Assembly: GCF_900188155.1 (NCBI RefSeq) | Contig: NZ_FZOG01000005.1 | Coordinates: forward strand, 62,001 to 126,000 | DNA: 64,000 bases | Direction of reading: 5' to 3' | DNA from: Pseudomonas segetis | GTDB lineage: Bacteria > Pseudomonadota > Gammaproteobacteria > Pseudomonadales > Pseudomonadaceae | Shown here: positions 27,113 to 35,727 of the stretch, one piece after another | Numbering within the stretch: the first letter of the stretch is position 1 | Layout: each line of letters begins with the position of its first letter | The notes under the pieces: generated by a model | Seen by the model: the letters and a program-made list of their open reading frames with translations, nothing else | What the model was told of the DNA's origin: nothing | Database searches by the model: none | Position numbers and translations under genes: made by a program

Positions 27113-28318
27113 TCAGTTGGCTGAAAGCACGGCTGTTTTGCTTGCATCGGGTTTAAGTAAGGGGGTCAGACATAACAGCGCCAGGCTAACTCCGGTTAAC
27201 AACGCAAAGGATAGGCGATAGTCGTGTGAGTGCTCACGCAGATACCCGAAGGCTATAGGGCCAGCAGCGGCGATTAAATAACCGATAAAGAGCATGAACA
27301 CAGTCCAGGCATTGGCATCTGCGGCTGTGTGAACCTTATCCAAGGGCAGCGTCATTGCCAGGGTGAATGCCATGCCCAGGCCGATAGCTATCATAACGAC
27401 CGCGAAAATGGCCGGTGATCGAGGTGCGTTCCAGAGCCCAGCCGCGCCTAAAACTACAATGGTGGTCGCGGTGATCAACCATCCGCCCCTGTTCTTTGCA
27501 GGGCCTGCCATGACCCCCATGGCAAAGCTGGCAACGGCAAAAACCAAGGTGAATACGCCAAGCAAAGCGCCAGGTGTCAGCAGGCCGGTATCCCAATCTG
27601 CTGCCGCTGGGGCAAGCCAGGCAAACAGGGCGTAGACAATAAACTGGCTACCGCCAAAATACAGCGCCACCAGCCAAGCCTGAAGATCCAACCATGGCAG
27701 GCCAACCGGTCGCGGATGAGTCAGTGCCGGTGCCTGTTTGGCAAAGCTGCGTGCCAGCAGCCACCAACTGATCACAGCACCCACACACAATATTGACCAG
27801 GCGCCAGCACCGACGCGCCATGTACCGCTGTGCAAGGAGATGGACTCTGTACTGATTGCCGCCACGGTTGCTCCGACACTTAGCCCGGCGGCGTATATCC
27901 CCATGTAAAACGGTGCGCGATCGGCAAAGTGGGTTTTGATCCAACCGCCAATCAAGGCGCCTCCTACGGCGATACCCACGCCAACCAATAGGGTACTGAA
28001 CAGTAATGAGAGGCTCGATTGCGATAGTGCACGCAATACGATAGCCACGGCTAACAGCAGCAGTGCAGCAATAACCGTTTGATCTACACCTAAACGCCTG
28101 GCCATTTTCGGTGCAATCAGAGCAAACACGGCCATGCACAGATCTGGGATCGAGGTCAGCAATGCTGCCTGTGCATAGCTGAGGCGAAACTGTTGTTGAA
28201 TCTGCAACAAGACAGGACCGATTGAAACGATCGCCGGGCGCAGAGACATGGAAAGAATCAAGAGCCCGAGAATAGCGGCAACACTGTGGCCAGTTGAGCG
28301 ATGAGGTTGAACAATCAT
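27113..28318 (-). CDS. CynX/NimT-type MFS transporter
   Basis: 401 residues from ATG 28318 with AGGTG upstream. The N-terminal segment LGLLILSMSLRPAIVSIGPVL is the hallmark of the cyanate-permease/nitroimidazole-transport (CynX/NimT) MFS family. Twelve helices are predicted. No cyanase genes are nearby, so cyanate transport is not supported. It is the first gene of the minus-strand run down to poxB, and its promoter region contains the operator motif at 28453. Confidence 0.85.
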   Translation of the reverse strand: MIVQPHRSTGHSVAAILGLLILSMSLRPAIVSIGPVLLQIQQQFRLSYAQAALLTSIPDLCMAVFALIAPKMARRLGVDQTVIAALLLLAVAIVLRALSQSSLSLLFSTLLVGVGIAVGGALIGGWIKTHFADRAPFYMGIYAAGLSVGATVAAISTESISLHSGTWRVGAGAWSILCVGAVISWWLLARSFAKQAPALTHPRPVGLPWLDLQAWLVALYFGGSQFIVYALFAWLAPAAADWDTGLLTPGALLGVFTLVFAVASFAMGVMAGPAKNRGGWLITATTIVVLGAAGLWNAPRSPAIFAVVMIAIGLGMAFTLAMTLPLDKVHTAADANAWTVFMLFIGYLIAAAGPIAFGYLREHSHDYRLSFALLTGVSLALLCLTPLLKPDASKTAVLSAN

Positions 28319-28643
28319 CACGCACCTATTGTTAAGACTGAAATGAAGCAAGACGGATGGTTAAACGGCGTCTAGCGATTGAGTTTGCCCCGCTAGTTGA
28401 ACGCAGTTTCGTATCCGGGCTGTTTTCAGTTTCCACTCGGGCTAAAGCCCATGTATCTCAATGGTCGGCAGATACAAACTGATACTTAATGCAGTCGGGT
28501 TCCAGCTAACAATAACTAACACCCCATAACTGGCTAACGGCATCAATCAGCGCGACGCTTTACTCTCGTCACCAGAATAACAATGGGAACTGCACGGCGG
28601 ACTCCACGAATCCAGTGGATCAAAGGCTGCAAGGAGCTTGATC
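28319..28643. other. Divergent intergenic region (CynX-type MFS / sigma-like gene)
   Basis: No gene. It holds the operator motif at 28453-28486 roughly midway between the two start codons (135 and 158 bp away), so it could serve both directions. No convincing -35/-10 pair was chosen. Confidence 0.4.
28453..28486 (+). promoter_or_regulatory. Candidate response-regulator operator (site 2)
   Basis: GTATCTC (28453), GATACA (28471) and GATACT (28481) give the same GTATC-N13-GATAC-N5-GATAC arrangement as at 46798 and 46867. Confidence 0.6.
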
Positions 28644-29042
28644 ATGACTGACAGTTATCGCAGTAATTGCGTTCTCGGGGTCGATCGACCTAGCAATGAA
28701 CAACTCGGCATGTTGGTCGCCGAGGTTGTTGCTCGCGGGGAAGAGGCTGCAGATCCGCTGTACGTCGCGGTATCACCTTTGTTGAGTGCGTATTACGAAG
28801 GCCAGGTGCAAGCGGGTAGAGCGCTCGACGAGCACTTGGATGAGCTAGTCCAGTCAGCATTCGTGGCGATTTGCTGGAACTGCACAAGTTACGACCCAGT
28901 ACGCCCTGTTCGGGCATGGCTGGTGGATATAGCGCGCAGCCAGTTTGTTGAGTACCTGCGCAACCGGCGCGGCAGGGCCAAGGTCAGGTTGGTGGCAGAA
29001 GCTTCCTCGGCCAGGCGGCCAGAAATTGCACGGGCAAATTGA
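28644..29042 (+). CDS. ECF sigma factor-like protein, region 2 only
   Basis: 132 residues from ATG 28644 (AAGGAG upstream). LDELVQSAFVAICWNCTSYDPVRPVRAWLVDIARSQFVEYLRNR matches sigma region 2 (2.1-2.4: core binding and -10 recognition). The protein ends about 25 residues later with no region 4 helix-turn-helix. It is therefore about 50 residues shorter than a full ECF factor. Either the gene is truncated or it is a region-2-only modulator. The next gene (Ohr-like) follows by 37 bp. Confidence 0.7.
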   Translation: MTDSYRSNCVLGVDRPSNEQLGMLVAEVVARGEEAADPLYVAVSPLLSAYYEGQVQAGRALDEHLDELVQSAFVAICWNCTSYDPVRPVRAWLVDIARSQFVEYLRNRRGRAKVRLVAEASSARRPEIARAN

Positions 29043-29079
29043 GCCTGCATGTCCTATCGCTTTTGAATAAGGATTTACC

Positions 29080-29496
29080 ATGATCAGCATCGCTCAGACA
29101 CTCTACACCGGTCATACCCATACGACTGGTGGCCGTGAGGGAGAGGGGCGAAGTTTGGACGGACGACTGAACGTGAAACTTTCTCCTCCTGGTGCTCCGG
29201 GGAGTGGTTGCAATCCAGAGCAGTTGTTTGCGATCGCATGGTCGGCGAGTTTCATTGGCGCTTTGCGACACGCTTGCAATGCGCGCAAGATCGGCTTGCC
29301 GCAGGATACCTCGGTGGATGCCCAGATCGACTTTGTTTGCGCCGAGCAAGGGTTTTTCCTGCAGGCGCGACTGGCCGTGTATTTACCCGAGTTCGAAGCA
29401 GATGTGGCTCAGGAACTGATGGACGCGGCCTATCATAATTGCCCCTACACAAAGGCAACCCAAGGCAATATCGACGTTTCTATCCTGCGCGTCTGA
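29080..29496 (+). CDS. Ohr/OsmC-family protein lacking the peroxidatic Cys
   Basis: 138 residues, the length of organic hydroperoxide resistance protein Ohr. The Glu motif (NPEQLFAIAW) and resolving-Cys motif (HNCPYTKAT) are present. The peroxidatic Cys of the AACF motif is Ser: the sequence reads WSASFIGAL (codon AGT near 29254). The paralogue at 32776 has WSACFVGAL. GCNPEQ also has Cys where Ohr usually has Thr. It probably cannot do the classic thiol peroxidase cycle; sensing or a scaffold role is possible (inference). AAGGA precedes the ATG. Confidence 0.85.
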   Translation: MISIAQTLYTGHTHTTGGREGEGRSLDGRLNVKLSPPGAPGSGCNPEQLFAIAWSASFIGALRHACNARKIGLPQDTSVDAQIDFVCAEQGFFLQARLAVYLPEFEADVAQELMDAAYHNCPYTKATQGNIDVSILRV

Positions 29497-29641
29497 TCCT
29501 CGCCCGCCACCAGCCTATCTGCAAGGCCTCTTCTGTCGAAGGATCTTGTGCTCGCGTTGTATTTGACCAATCATGTATAGCATCTATGGTGCTAAAGGAC
29601 TGCGCGCATAGTTCTCACCAGCGACTATTGATTTCAAGAGT

Positions 29642-32560
29642 ATGGCCCTTATGGAGCCTTCCCCGGCAGAGATGCATGATTCGGTTATCACCCAGCTTGG
29701 GTTCGGTCCATTTTGCGTTGTGGCGTCAAAGCGATTGCTCACCAAGCATGGTCTCCCTGTCGAGATCGGTGGGCGCGCACTGGACTTATTGATTGCACTT
29801 CTTGAACGGCCCGGCGTAGTTCTATCCAAGCGTGAATTGATCAGCCAGGTCTGGCCCGACACCATTGTCGAGGAAGGCAGCCTGCGTTTTCACATGACCG
29901 GCCTGCGCAAGATTCTCGGGGACGGCGAAGACGGTGCGAGGTATATCGCGACTCAAGTGGGCGTGGGCTATGCATTTGTTGCTCCACTGGAAAAAATAAA
30001 ACTACCTGTAGCTGAGCCGACAGTTGCCGAGCCTCCTCCCAGGGTCAATAGCCAAAAGCGCTATGTCAGTGGCGTCGGCAGCTTGCCGCCACGGATAAAA
30101 CTGATCGGCCGCGAGGCAGATGTTGAGTTGGTTGTCGGTCATCTATCCCATCCCAAATTGTTCACCATCGTTGGCGCGGGTGGAGTGGGCAAGACCAGCC
30201 TCGCGGTCGAGGTAGCGCACCAGATTTGCGCTCAAGTCTATGAGCGTGTTCGTTTCGTTGACCTGGCCCAGGTTGAGGATGCCGGTCTGGTACTTTCTGC
30301 TTTGGCTGGCGCATTGGATATTCCGGCACAAGCCGAGGACCCGATGGCTGTGCTGCTCGCACATCTGCGCTCGCATAAGTTGCTCATGGTGCTTGATAAC
30401 TGCGAACACCTGATAGACGCAGTCTCGGACGTCGTCGAGCAGATCAGGTATGCCGCGCCAAACGTGGGTTTGTTGGCGACTAGCCGTGAACCTCTGCGGG
30501 TGCGCGATGAATATGTGCACTGGCTCAACCCGCTGGCTTTCCCTCGGGAGCCACAGGACCTGTCAGTCGAGCAGCTGCTGGCATATCCGGCGGTCAAGCT
30601 ATTTGTCGAACGGGCATCATCGGGCAATACAGCGCTGGTGCTGGAAGCTAACGCTGCACATTTGATTGCCGATATGTGCCGGCGGCTTGAGGGCATGGCC
30701 TTACCTATTGAGCTGGCTGCGGTGCGCGTTGCTACCCATGGCTTAAGCGCAACGCATGCATTGATGGGCGAACTCTTTTCCTTGGGTTGGACTGGCCGGC
30801 GAACGGCATTGCCTCGTCATCAAACGCTGCGCGCCATGCTGGACTGGAGTTACGAGTTGCTTACACCGCTTGAGCAGCTGGTGTTCGAGCGCCTATCAAT
30901 TTTCGTTGGCCCATTTTCTCAAGATGCAGCGGCGCAAATCATTGCCGACAGCCAGGTTGAGTCAATCAGGGTAGTTGCAGTTTTGGACGAGCTAACCAGC
31001 AAAGGGCTGGTCAGCGTCGATCATTCAAATATGCACGCAGCCTATCGTTTGTTGGAAATGACCCGCGCCTTTACCAGGGAAAAACTGGCGGCAAGGGGCG
31101 AGACGGAGACTCATGGCCTGGCGTTTCGCCATGCACTGTTTTATACCAATTTACTGGCGAACCTGGGGACCACGCCGAGCGCGATCTTCGCCAGCGCGGC
31201 CCGTCTTTCCAATCAACTCGGCAATATTCGAAGTTCGTTGGAATGGAGTTTTGGCCCCCATGGCAGCCCGGGGCTGGCGTTGCCTCTGGCAGCGGCAAGC
31301 GCGCAGGTATTCCTGCATTATTCGCTGCTGGTGGAATGTCGAGCCTGGTGCTCACGTGCGACCGAACTGCTTGAACTGGGCTTTTATGGTACCCCCGTGG
31401 AGATGGAGTTGCAGGCAGCACTGGGATTGGTACTGATGTTCACCCGGGGCAATAGTGCGGCAGCAGAAAAAGCATTGCTCAGGGCACTGGATATTGCCGT
31501 GTCGCTAAGCGATTACTGGTCACAACTTCGGTTGCATGGTCGGCTGCAGATTTTTTACGAGCGCACCGGCGACTTTGCCTCGTCGCTGGCCTGGGCCGAG
31601 CAGGCGGTAGAGGTCGGTAATATCATTGGAAAACCCGAGGCATTTGCCATTGCTGCATCGCTGGCAGGCGTTTCTCATCATTTGTTAGGCAATCAAGTGC
31701 TGGCGCGACAAGAGTTGGAAAGCTCATTGCGTAATAGTCAGCCTTCGCAGCGCAGTAGCACGATCCACTACGGCTTCGACCACCATAACCGTACTGGTCT
31801 GGCACTAGCACGTACGCTCTGGCTGCAGGGTTTTCCTGATCAGGCGCGGCACTGGGCGGCAAAGGTCGAAGCTGAAGCAGCTGCGCTGGAGCATTCGGTT
31901 ACCTATTGCATCGCGTTGATCTGGACGATGTGTATTTATATCTGGACCGGCGATCTCGACAAAGCTACAGCCAGCCTCGAAGGCTTCAGTAAAATCGCCC
32001 AGGAAAATGCATTCGGCCCCTATATGGCTGCCTCCAGAGGGTTCAAGGCCGCAATAGCCATACGTGCGCAGCAGCCCGCCGATTCGGTCGAGATACTGGA
32101 GGAGAGCCTTGCCCGGTTGCACAGCATGCGTTACGAGTTACTCACCACCTCATTTGAAATCGCCCTGGTTGAAGGTTTGATATTGCGCGACCAGCACACC
32201 AAGGCATTGCCTATCGTGGAGCGCACCATCAACCATTGTCGCCAGAGTGGTGATGCCTTCGCATTGCCTGAATTGCTGCGGCTCAAGGCGGGCATTGTTA
32301 AATCCATCGAGCCTCGCAGCAATAGCACTGCAGCCGAGGTCATCCTGCAAGAGTCATTGGTCTTGAGCCAGCAACAAGGCGCCCGTGCCTGGACATTGCG
32401 TAGTTCGATGGACCTTGCATTGCTACAGATGGAAAGCGGTGATAAAGCGCAGGCAATTAAATGGCTGGAAAGTTGCCGGAACTGGGTTTGTGAAGGTCAT
32501 GACACCCTTGATGTACGTCGCCTGGAGCAGCTCTGGCAGCAGGTCAATGACATGGCCTGA
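29642..32560 (+). CDS. Large winged-helix/NTPase/TPR transcriptional regulator
   Basis: 972 residues. Order: OmpR/CadC-type winged helix (about 18-112; VLSKRELISQVWPDT, RYIATQVGVGYAFV), then a linker and a STAND-type ATPase with P-loop GAGGVGKTS (178-186) and Walker B KLLMVLDNCEHLI. Motifs such as LLATSREPLRV and LPIELAAVRV follow, then a long helical TPR-like C-terminal half (about 500-970). There is no membrane segment, so it is a cytoplasmic one-component regulator of the AfsR/MalT-like logic. It sits between two Ohr paralogues; ligand unknown. The ATG at 29642 has AAGAG upstream; ATG 29651 is an alternative. Confidence 0.88.
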   Translation: MALMEPSPAEMHDSVITQLGFGPFCVVASKRLLTKHGLPVEIGGRALDLLIALLERPGVVLSKRELISQVWPDTIVEEGSLRFHMTGLRKILGDGEDGARYIATQVGVGYAFVAPLEKIKLPVAEPTVAEPPPRVNSQKRYVSGVGSLPPRIKLIGREADVELVVGHLSHPKLFTIVGAGGVGKTSLAVEVAHQICAQVYERVRFVDLAQVEDAGLVLSALAGALDIPAQAEDPMAVLLAHLRSHKLLMVLDNCEHLIDAVSDVVEQIRYAAPNVGLLATSREPLRVRDEYVHWLNPLAFPREPQDLSVEQLLAYPAVKLFVERASSGNTALVLEANAAHLIADMCRRLEGMALPIELAAVRVATHGLSATHALMGELFSLGWTGRRTALPRHQTLRAMLDWSYELLTPLEQLVFERLSIFVGPFSQDAAAQIIADSQVESIRVVAVLDELTSKGLVSVDHSNMHAAYRLLEMTRAFTREKLAARGETETHGLAFRHALFYTNLLANLGTTPSAIFASAARLSNQLGNIRSSLEWSFGPHGSPGLALPLAAASAQVFLHYSLLVECRAWCSRATELLELGFYGTPVEMELQAALGLVLMFTRGNSAAAEKALLRALDIAVSLSDYWSQLRLHGRLQIFYERTGDFASSLAWAEQAVEVGNIIGKPEAFAIAASLAGVSHHLLGNQVLARQELESSLRNSQPSQRSSTIHYGFDHHNRTGLALARTLWLQGFPDQARHWAAKVEAEAAALEHSVTYCIALIWTMCIYIWTGDLDKATASLEGFSKIAQENAFGPYMAASRGFKAAIAIRAQQPADSVEILEESLARLHSMRYELLTTSFEIALVEGLILRDQHTKALPIVERTINHCRQSGDAFALPELLRLKAGIVKSIEPRSNSTAAEVILQESLVLSQQQGARAWTLRSSMDLALLQMESGDKAQAIKWLESCRNWVCEGHDTLDVRRLEQLWQQVNDMA

Positions 32561-32775
32561 AGCCCTTTGCTCGCTGCTACCGGTCGTGGTATCCGGCGGT
32601 TTGCTTTTGATTGAGAGCCTGGGCCATTTTTGTCACGTTATGGCAAGCGGCGGATAGTCAGGCAAGGGCGCGTCAGGCTTGTCGATACCTATGTGTAATC
32701 GATAGCGGGCAGTCGTTCTGTTCTGATTCAGCAAGCGCTTATTGCAGGCGCTTTCAAGTAATCAGGAGCTCTGAA

Positions 32776-33192
32776 ATGACTGCAAAAACAATCTTGTACA
32801 CCGCCAAGGTACTCACCACAGGCGCACGCGACGGCGGCACTTCGCGTAGTGACGACGGGCACCTCGATATCCATCATTCCTTGCCTGGAAGCAATGGCGG
32901 GGGGACCAACCCCGAACAGCTGTTTGCGGCAGGTTGGTCGGCATGCTTTGTTGGCGCATTAGGTCTCGCTGCACGCAGCTGTAAAGTAAAGCTCCCCGCA
33001 GAAGTTGCCATTGATGCAGAAGTCGATCTGTGTCAGGGAAATGATGCCTACTTCCTACAGGCTCGGCTCAACGTCAGCCTGCCGGGCATCGAACGGGATA
33101 TCGCCCAGCGTTTGATTGAGACAGCGCATTCAACTTGCCCTTATTCAAAAGCGGTACGCGGCAATATCGATGTTGTGCTCAATTTGGTCTGA
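32776..33192 (+). CDS. ohr: Organic hydroperoxide resistance protein (Ohr)
   Basis: 138 residues from ATG 32776 with AGGAGC upstream. All Ohr hallmarks are present: TNPEQLFAAGWSACFVGAL with peroxidatic Cys, and STCPYSKA with resolving Cys. It reduces organic and lipid hydroperoxides using lipoylated proteins. No OhrR (MarR) gene adjoins; the neighbour is the 972-residue regulator. Upstream are ATACCTATGTGTAATCG (32685-32701), resembling the 38848-38882 region. Confidence 0.93.
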   Translation: MTAKTILYTAKVLTTGARDGGTSRSDDGHLDIHHSLPGSNGGGTNPEQLFAAGWSACFVGALGLAARSCKVKLPAEVAIDAEVDLCQGNDAYFLQARLNVSLPGIERDIAQRLIETAHSTCPYSKAVRGNIDVVLNLV

Positions 33193-33526
33193 AGGCACAG
33201 CACAAGAAAGCCTTCAGCAGTACATGGCTGCCGGGACCTTGCCTATGGCTTGCCGGCAGCCTCAGGTGGGCATCGGTATCGAGTGTGCAAGCCACGGTAA
33301 CGCGAGTCGCTCAAGATACAGCGTCCTGCACGCAGCCGCGCGGCGACTTCAAACTGAGTCCAGCATCAACCTGGCGCCATCCTGGGGCGCATTGTCCCAG
33401 TCAACAGTCTCCAGGCTCATTGTTTTTCATTGAGTGATTAGGGTGCCTGAGTTTGCGCTCAAGTCAGGCTTTGTCCAACGCAATCAACCCAGCACTCCTG
33501 ATCAGTCAGCATTTACGGGTAGCAAT
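33193..33526. other. Intergenic region between ohr and the monooxygenase
   Basis: Only short shadow frames occur; no terminator or promoter could be supported. The GTATC (33276) and GATAC (33315) elements present are 39 bp apart, not the 18-bp spacing of the candidate operators. Confidence 0.4.
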
Positions 33527-34639
33527 ATGAGAATTTTGATAGTGGGCGGGGGTATTGCCGGCTTTGCCATGGCGCGGGCGCTTGAACTAAAGGGCTTTGA
33601 GCCTGACCTGGTCGAGCGTCGGCTTGAGGACTCCTCCGCTGGCATGGGCTTGTATATGCCAGGGAATGTTGCCAGGGCACTGGCACAACTGGGGGTATTG
33701 GATGCGGTGTGCGAGACTGCTATTCCCATCTTGACCCAGCGTATTCTCGATCATCGTGGTCGCACATTGAGTATCACTAAAACCCTGGAATTCTGGGATG
33801 GGTGCGGGCCTTGCCTTTCTCTACCTCGCCATAGCCTGCAAGCAATTCTTCGTGGCGCCCTGGTACGCACAAACACTCGGTTTGGTCTCTCGTTGACTGA
33901 TATTCAGCCGTTCACCAAGGGCTGTAACGTGGTGTTCTCTGACGGTAGTACGGACGTCTATGATCTGGTCATAGGCGCTGATGGAATTGACTCGACTGTG
34001 CGCAGCCTGGTGTTTCCAACGGTGATGCCTTTTAGTATCGGCAATATTTGCTGGCGTTTCATCACACCAAATACCTGCGCAATAGATGGCTGGACGGCCA
34101 TGCTGGGCAAGGGGCGGACTTTGCTTGCGATACCCGTAAGCAATGAGGACGTTTATGTCTATGCCGATATGGCAGTGAATCATGGCGATGCAGGAGAGGG
34201 CGCTAAGCCGCAAGCCTTTGCGAGCTTGTTCGAGGATTTTGCTGCGCCACTATTGCCACTGATAACCAATATGCCAAAACACACAGGAGTGCATACTGGC
34301 AGTATTCAGCAAGTGGTGATGGATGCCTGGCACCTGGACCGTGTGGTGTTGATCGGTGATGCCGCCCACGCCTCGTCTCCCAGCATGGCCGAGGGTGCCG
34401 GGATGGCAATTGAGGATGCTCTGGTGTTGGCAGATGCCATCGCAGCCGGTGAGCGCATTGAACTGGCGCTGCCTGCTTACGTGGCCAGACGAAAACCGCG
34501 AGTGGACTGGGTTCAACAGCAATGTGTCGCACGTGACAAGATGCGAGCCTTACCGCCCATGGCACGTAATGTCGTTCTCAAGCTGCTTGGCGACAAGCTT
34601 TACAGGCGCAGCTACACGCCGCTGTTAGCCCCACTGTGA
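33527..34639 (+). CDS. FAD-dependent aromatic-type monooxygenase
   Basis: 370 residues from ATG 33527; the longer frame to 33434 lacks a ribosome site. N-terminal FAD motif GGGIAGFAMARALELKG (about 7-23), the family DG motif DLVIGADGIDSTVR (about 150-163) and the second FAD motif LIGDAAHASSPSMAEGAGMAIED (about 278-300) define class A flavoprotein monooxygenases. Typical substrates are aromatic acids or related rings; the true one is unknown. It converges on the FixJ-type regulator gene. Confidence 0.88.
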   Translation: MRILIVGGGIAGFAMARALELKGFEPDLVERRLEDSSAGMGLYMPGNVARALAQLGVLDAVCETAIPILTQRILDHRGRTLSITKTLEFWDGCGPCLSLPRHSLQAILRGALVRTNTRFGLSLTDIQPFTKGCNVVFSDGSTDVYDLVIGADGIDSTVRSLVFPTVMPFSIGNICWRFITPNTCAIDGWTAMLGKGRTLLAIPVSNEDVYVYADMAVNHGDAGEGAKPQAFASLFEDFAAPLLPLITNMPKHTGVHTGSIQQVVMDAWHLDRVVLIGDAAHASSPSMAEGAGMAIEDALVLADAIAAGERIELALPAYVARRKPRVDWVQQQCVARDKMRALPPMARNVVLKLLGDKLYRRSYTPLLAPL

Positions 34640-34660
34640 TGCGTGATACAAACGAACAGC

Positions 34661-35281
34661 TCAGTTCTGCACCGAACTGAGTTGTTCAGCCATTCGCACC
34701 AGGTCTGCCAGCGAGCGTGCTTTCATCTTGCGCATGGCTTTGCCACGGTGCGCCTTGACCGTGATTTCACTGATGTCGAGGTCAGCGGCGATGACTTTGT
34801 TCATATGCCCGGCCACCACCATCGCCATGATTTGCTGCTCTCGCGGTGTAAGGCTGGCGTATCTCTTACGCAGCGAACGCAGGCACTGTTCACGCTCCAT
34901 GGCGATGCGACTGCTCTCATGTGCATCTGCGATGGCCTTGAGCAACACGCTGTCGTCGAAAGGTTTGGTCAGGAATTCGACCGCCCCGGCTTTCATTGCG
35001 CGAACCGTACGCGGGATGTCACCGTAGCCGGTAATGAATATGATCGGCATATCCGGACGCTCGTTAGCAATGGCGGTTTGAAGATCCAGACCATTGAGCC
35101 CAGGCAGATTGATATCCAGCACCAGGCAGCTCGGTACCTCTGGGGCAGGATAACTGAGAAAGTCCTGGGCAGATTCGAACAGCTCCGGCTGGCAGTTGGC
35201 GAAGCGGATCAACAATTCCAGCGACTCGCGAACGGAAATATCGTCATCCACCACGAAGACGATAGGCATGGCATCGCTCAT
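34661..35281 (-). CDS. FixJ/NarL-type response regulator
   Basis: 206 residues from ATG 35281 with GAGGAG upstream. The N-terminal receiver domain has the Asp in CLVLDINLPGLNG and KPF signature, and a LuxR-type helix-turn-helix follows (LTPREQQIMAMVVAGHMNKVIAADLDISEITVKAHR). Close family members regulate catabolic or stress genes in pseudomonads (StyR-, ErbR-like). It is the third gene of an operon with a PAS kinase and a stand-alone receiver. The perfect palindrome ATACCTAGGTAT at 38848 is a candidate target. Confidence 0.92.
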   Translation of the reverse strand: MSDAMPIVFVVDDDISVRESLELLIRFANCQPELFESAQDFLSYPAPEVPSCLVLDINLPGLNGLDLQTAIANERPDMPIIFITGYGDIPRTVRAMKAGAVEFLTKPFDDSVLLKAIADAHESSRIAMEREQCLRSLRKRYASLTPREQQIMAMVVAGHMNKVIAADLDISEITVKAHRGKAMRKMKARSLADLVRMAEQLSSVQN

Positions 35282-35355
35282 TGCAACTCCTCGCCTAGGG
35301 GTTGGCACACAGTTTAGGTCCACCTTGTCATCTCCTGTTGAATTGTGCCGCACAT

Positions 35356-35727
35356 TTAACTGATGGGCAGGGCTGCGCTAAGAGCCTTGAGCAATTGCGC
35401 CTCACTGAAGGGCTTGAGCAGGCAATCAACCGCCCCCAGGCTTATCAACCTGGGTCGTTGCGCTTCGTCATCATGGGCGGTGATGAAGATCGTTGGAATA
35501 TTGTAGCCGCGCTGCTTGAGTGTTTTAGCCAGCTCCGGCCCCGATATGCCGGGCATTGCGACATCAAGAATCAGGCAGCGCGTCAGGTCGAGGTAAATGG
35601 ATTGCAGAAAGTCCTGTGCCGAAGGGAAGGCCTGGACCTCGAAACCAAATTCTTTGAGCAGGTCGGGGAGTGATTCACGAACAGACTCGTCGTCATCGAC
35701 TACGCAAACAAGTAAAGGCCTTACCAT
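35356..35727 (-). CDS. Stand-alone receiver domain (CheY-like) protein
   Basis: 123 residues from ATG 35727, 7 nt after AGGAGG; an overlapping GTG at 35730 is less well spaced. It has the receiver hallmarks CVVDDDESVRESL, phosphoacceptor CLILDVAMPGISG and the KPF Lys (CLLKPFSEAQ), and no output domain. It overlaps the kinase stop by one base. It likely acts as a phosphate sink or phosphorelay intermediate for the adjacent kinase. Confidence 0.92.
   Translation of the reverse strand: MVRPLLVCVVDDDESVRESLPDLLKEFGFEVQAFPSAQDFLQSIYLDLTRCLILDVAMPGISGPELAKTLKQRGYNIPTIFITAHDDEAQRPRLISLGAVDCLLKPFSEAQLLKALSAALPIS

Noticed and set aside
33276..33320. GTATC and GATAC pair upstream of the monooxygenase
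   Set aside because: Spacing is 39 bp, not 18; no third block.
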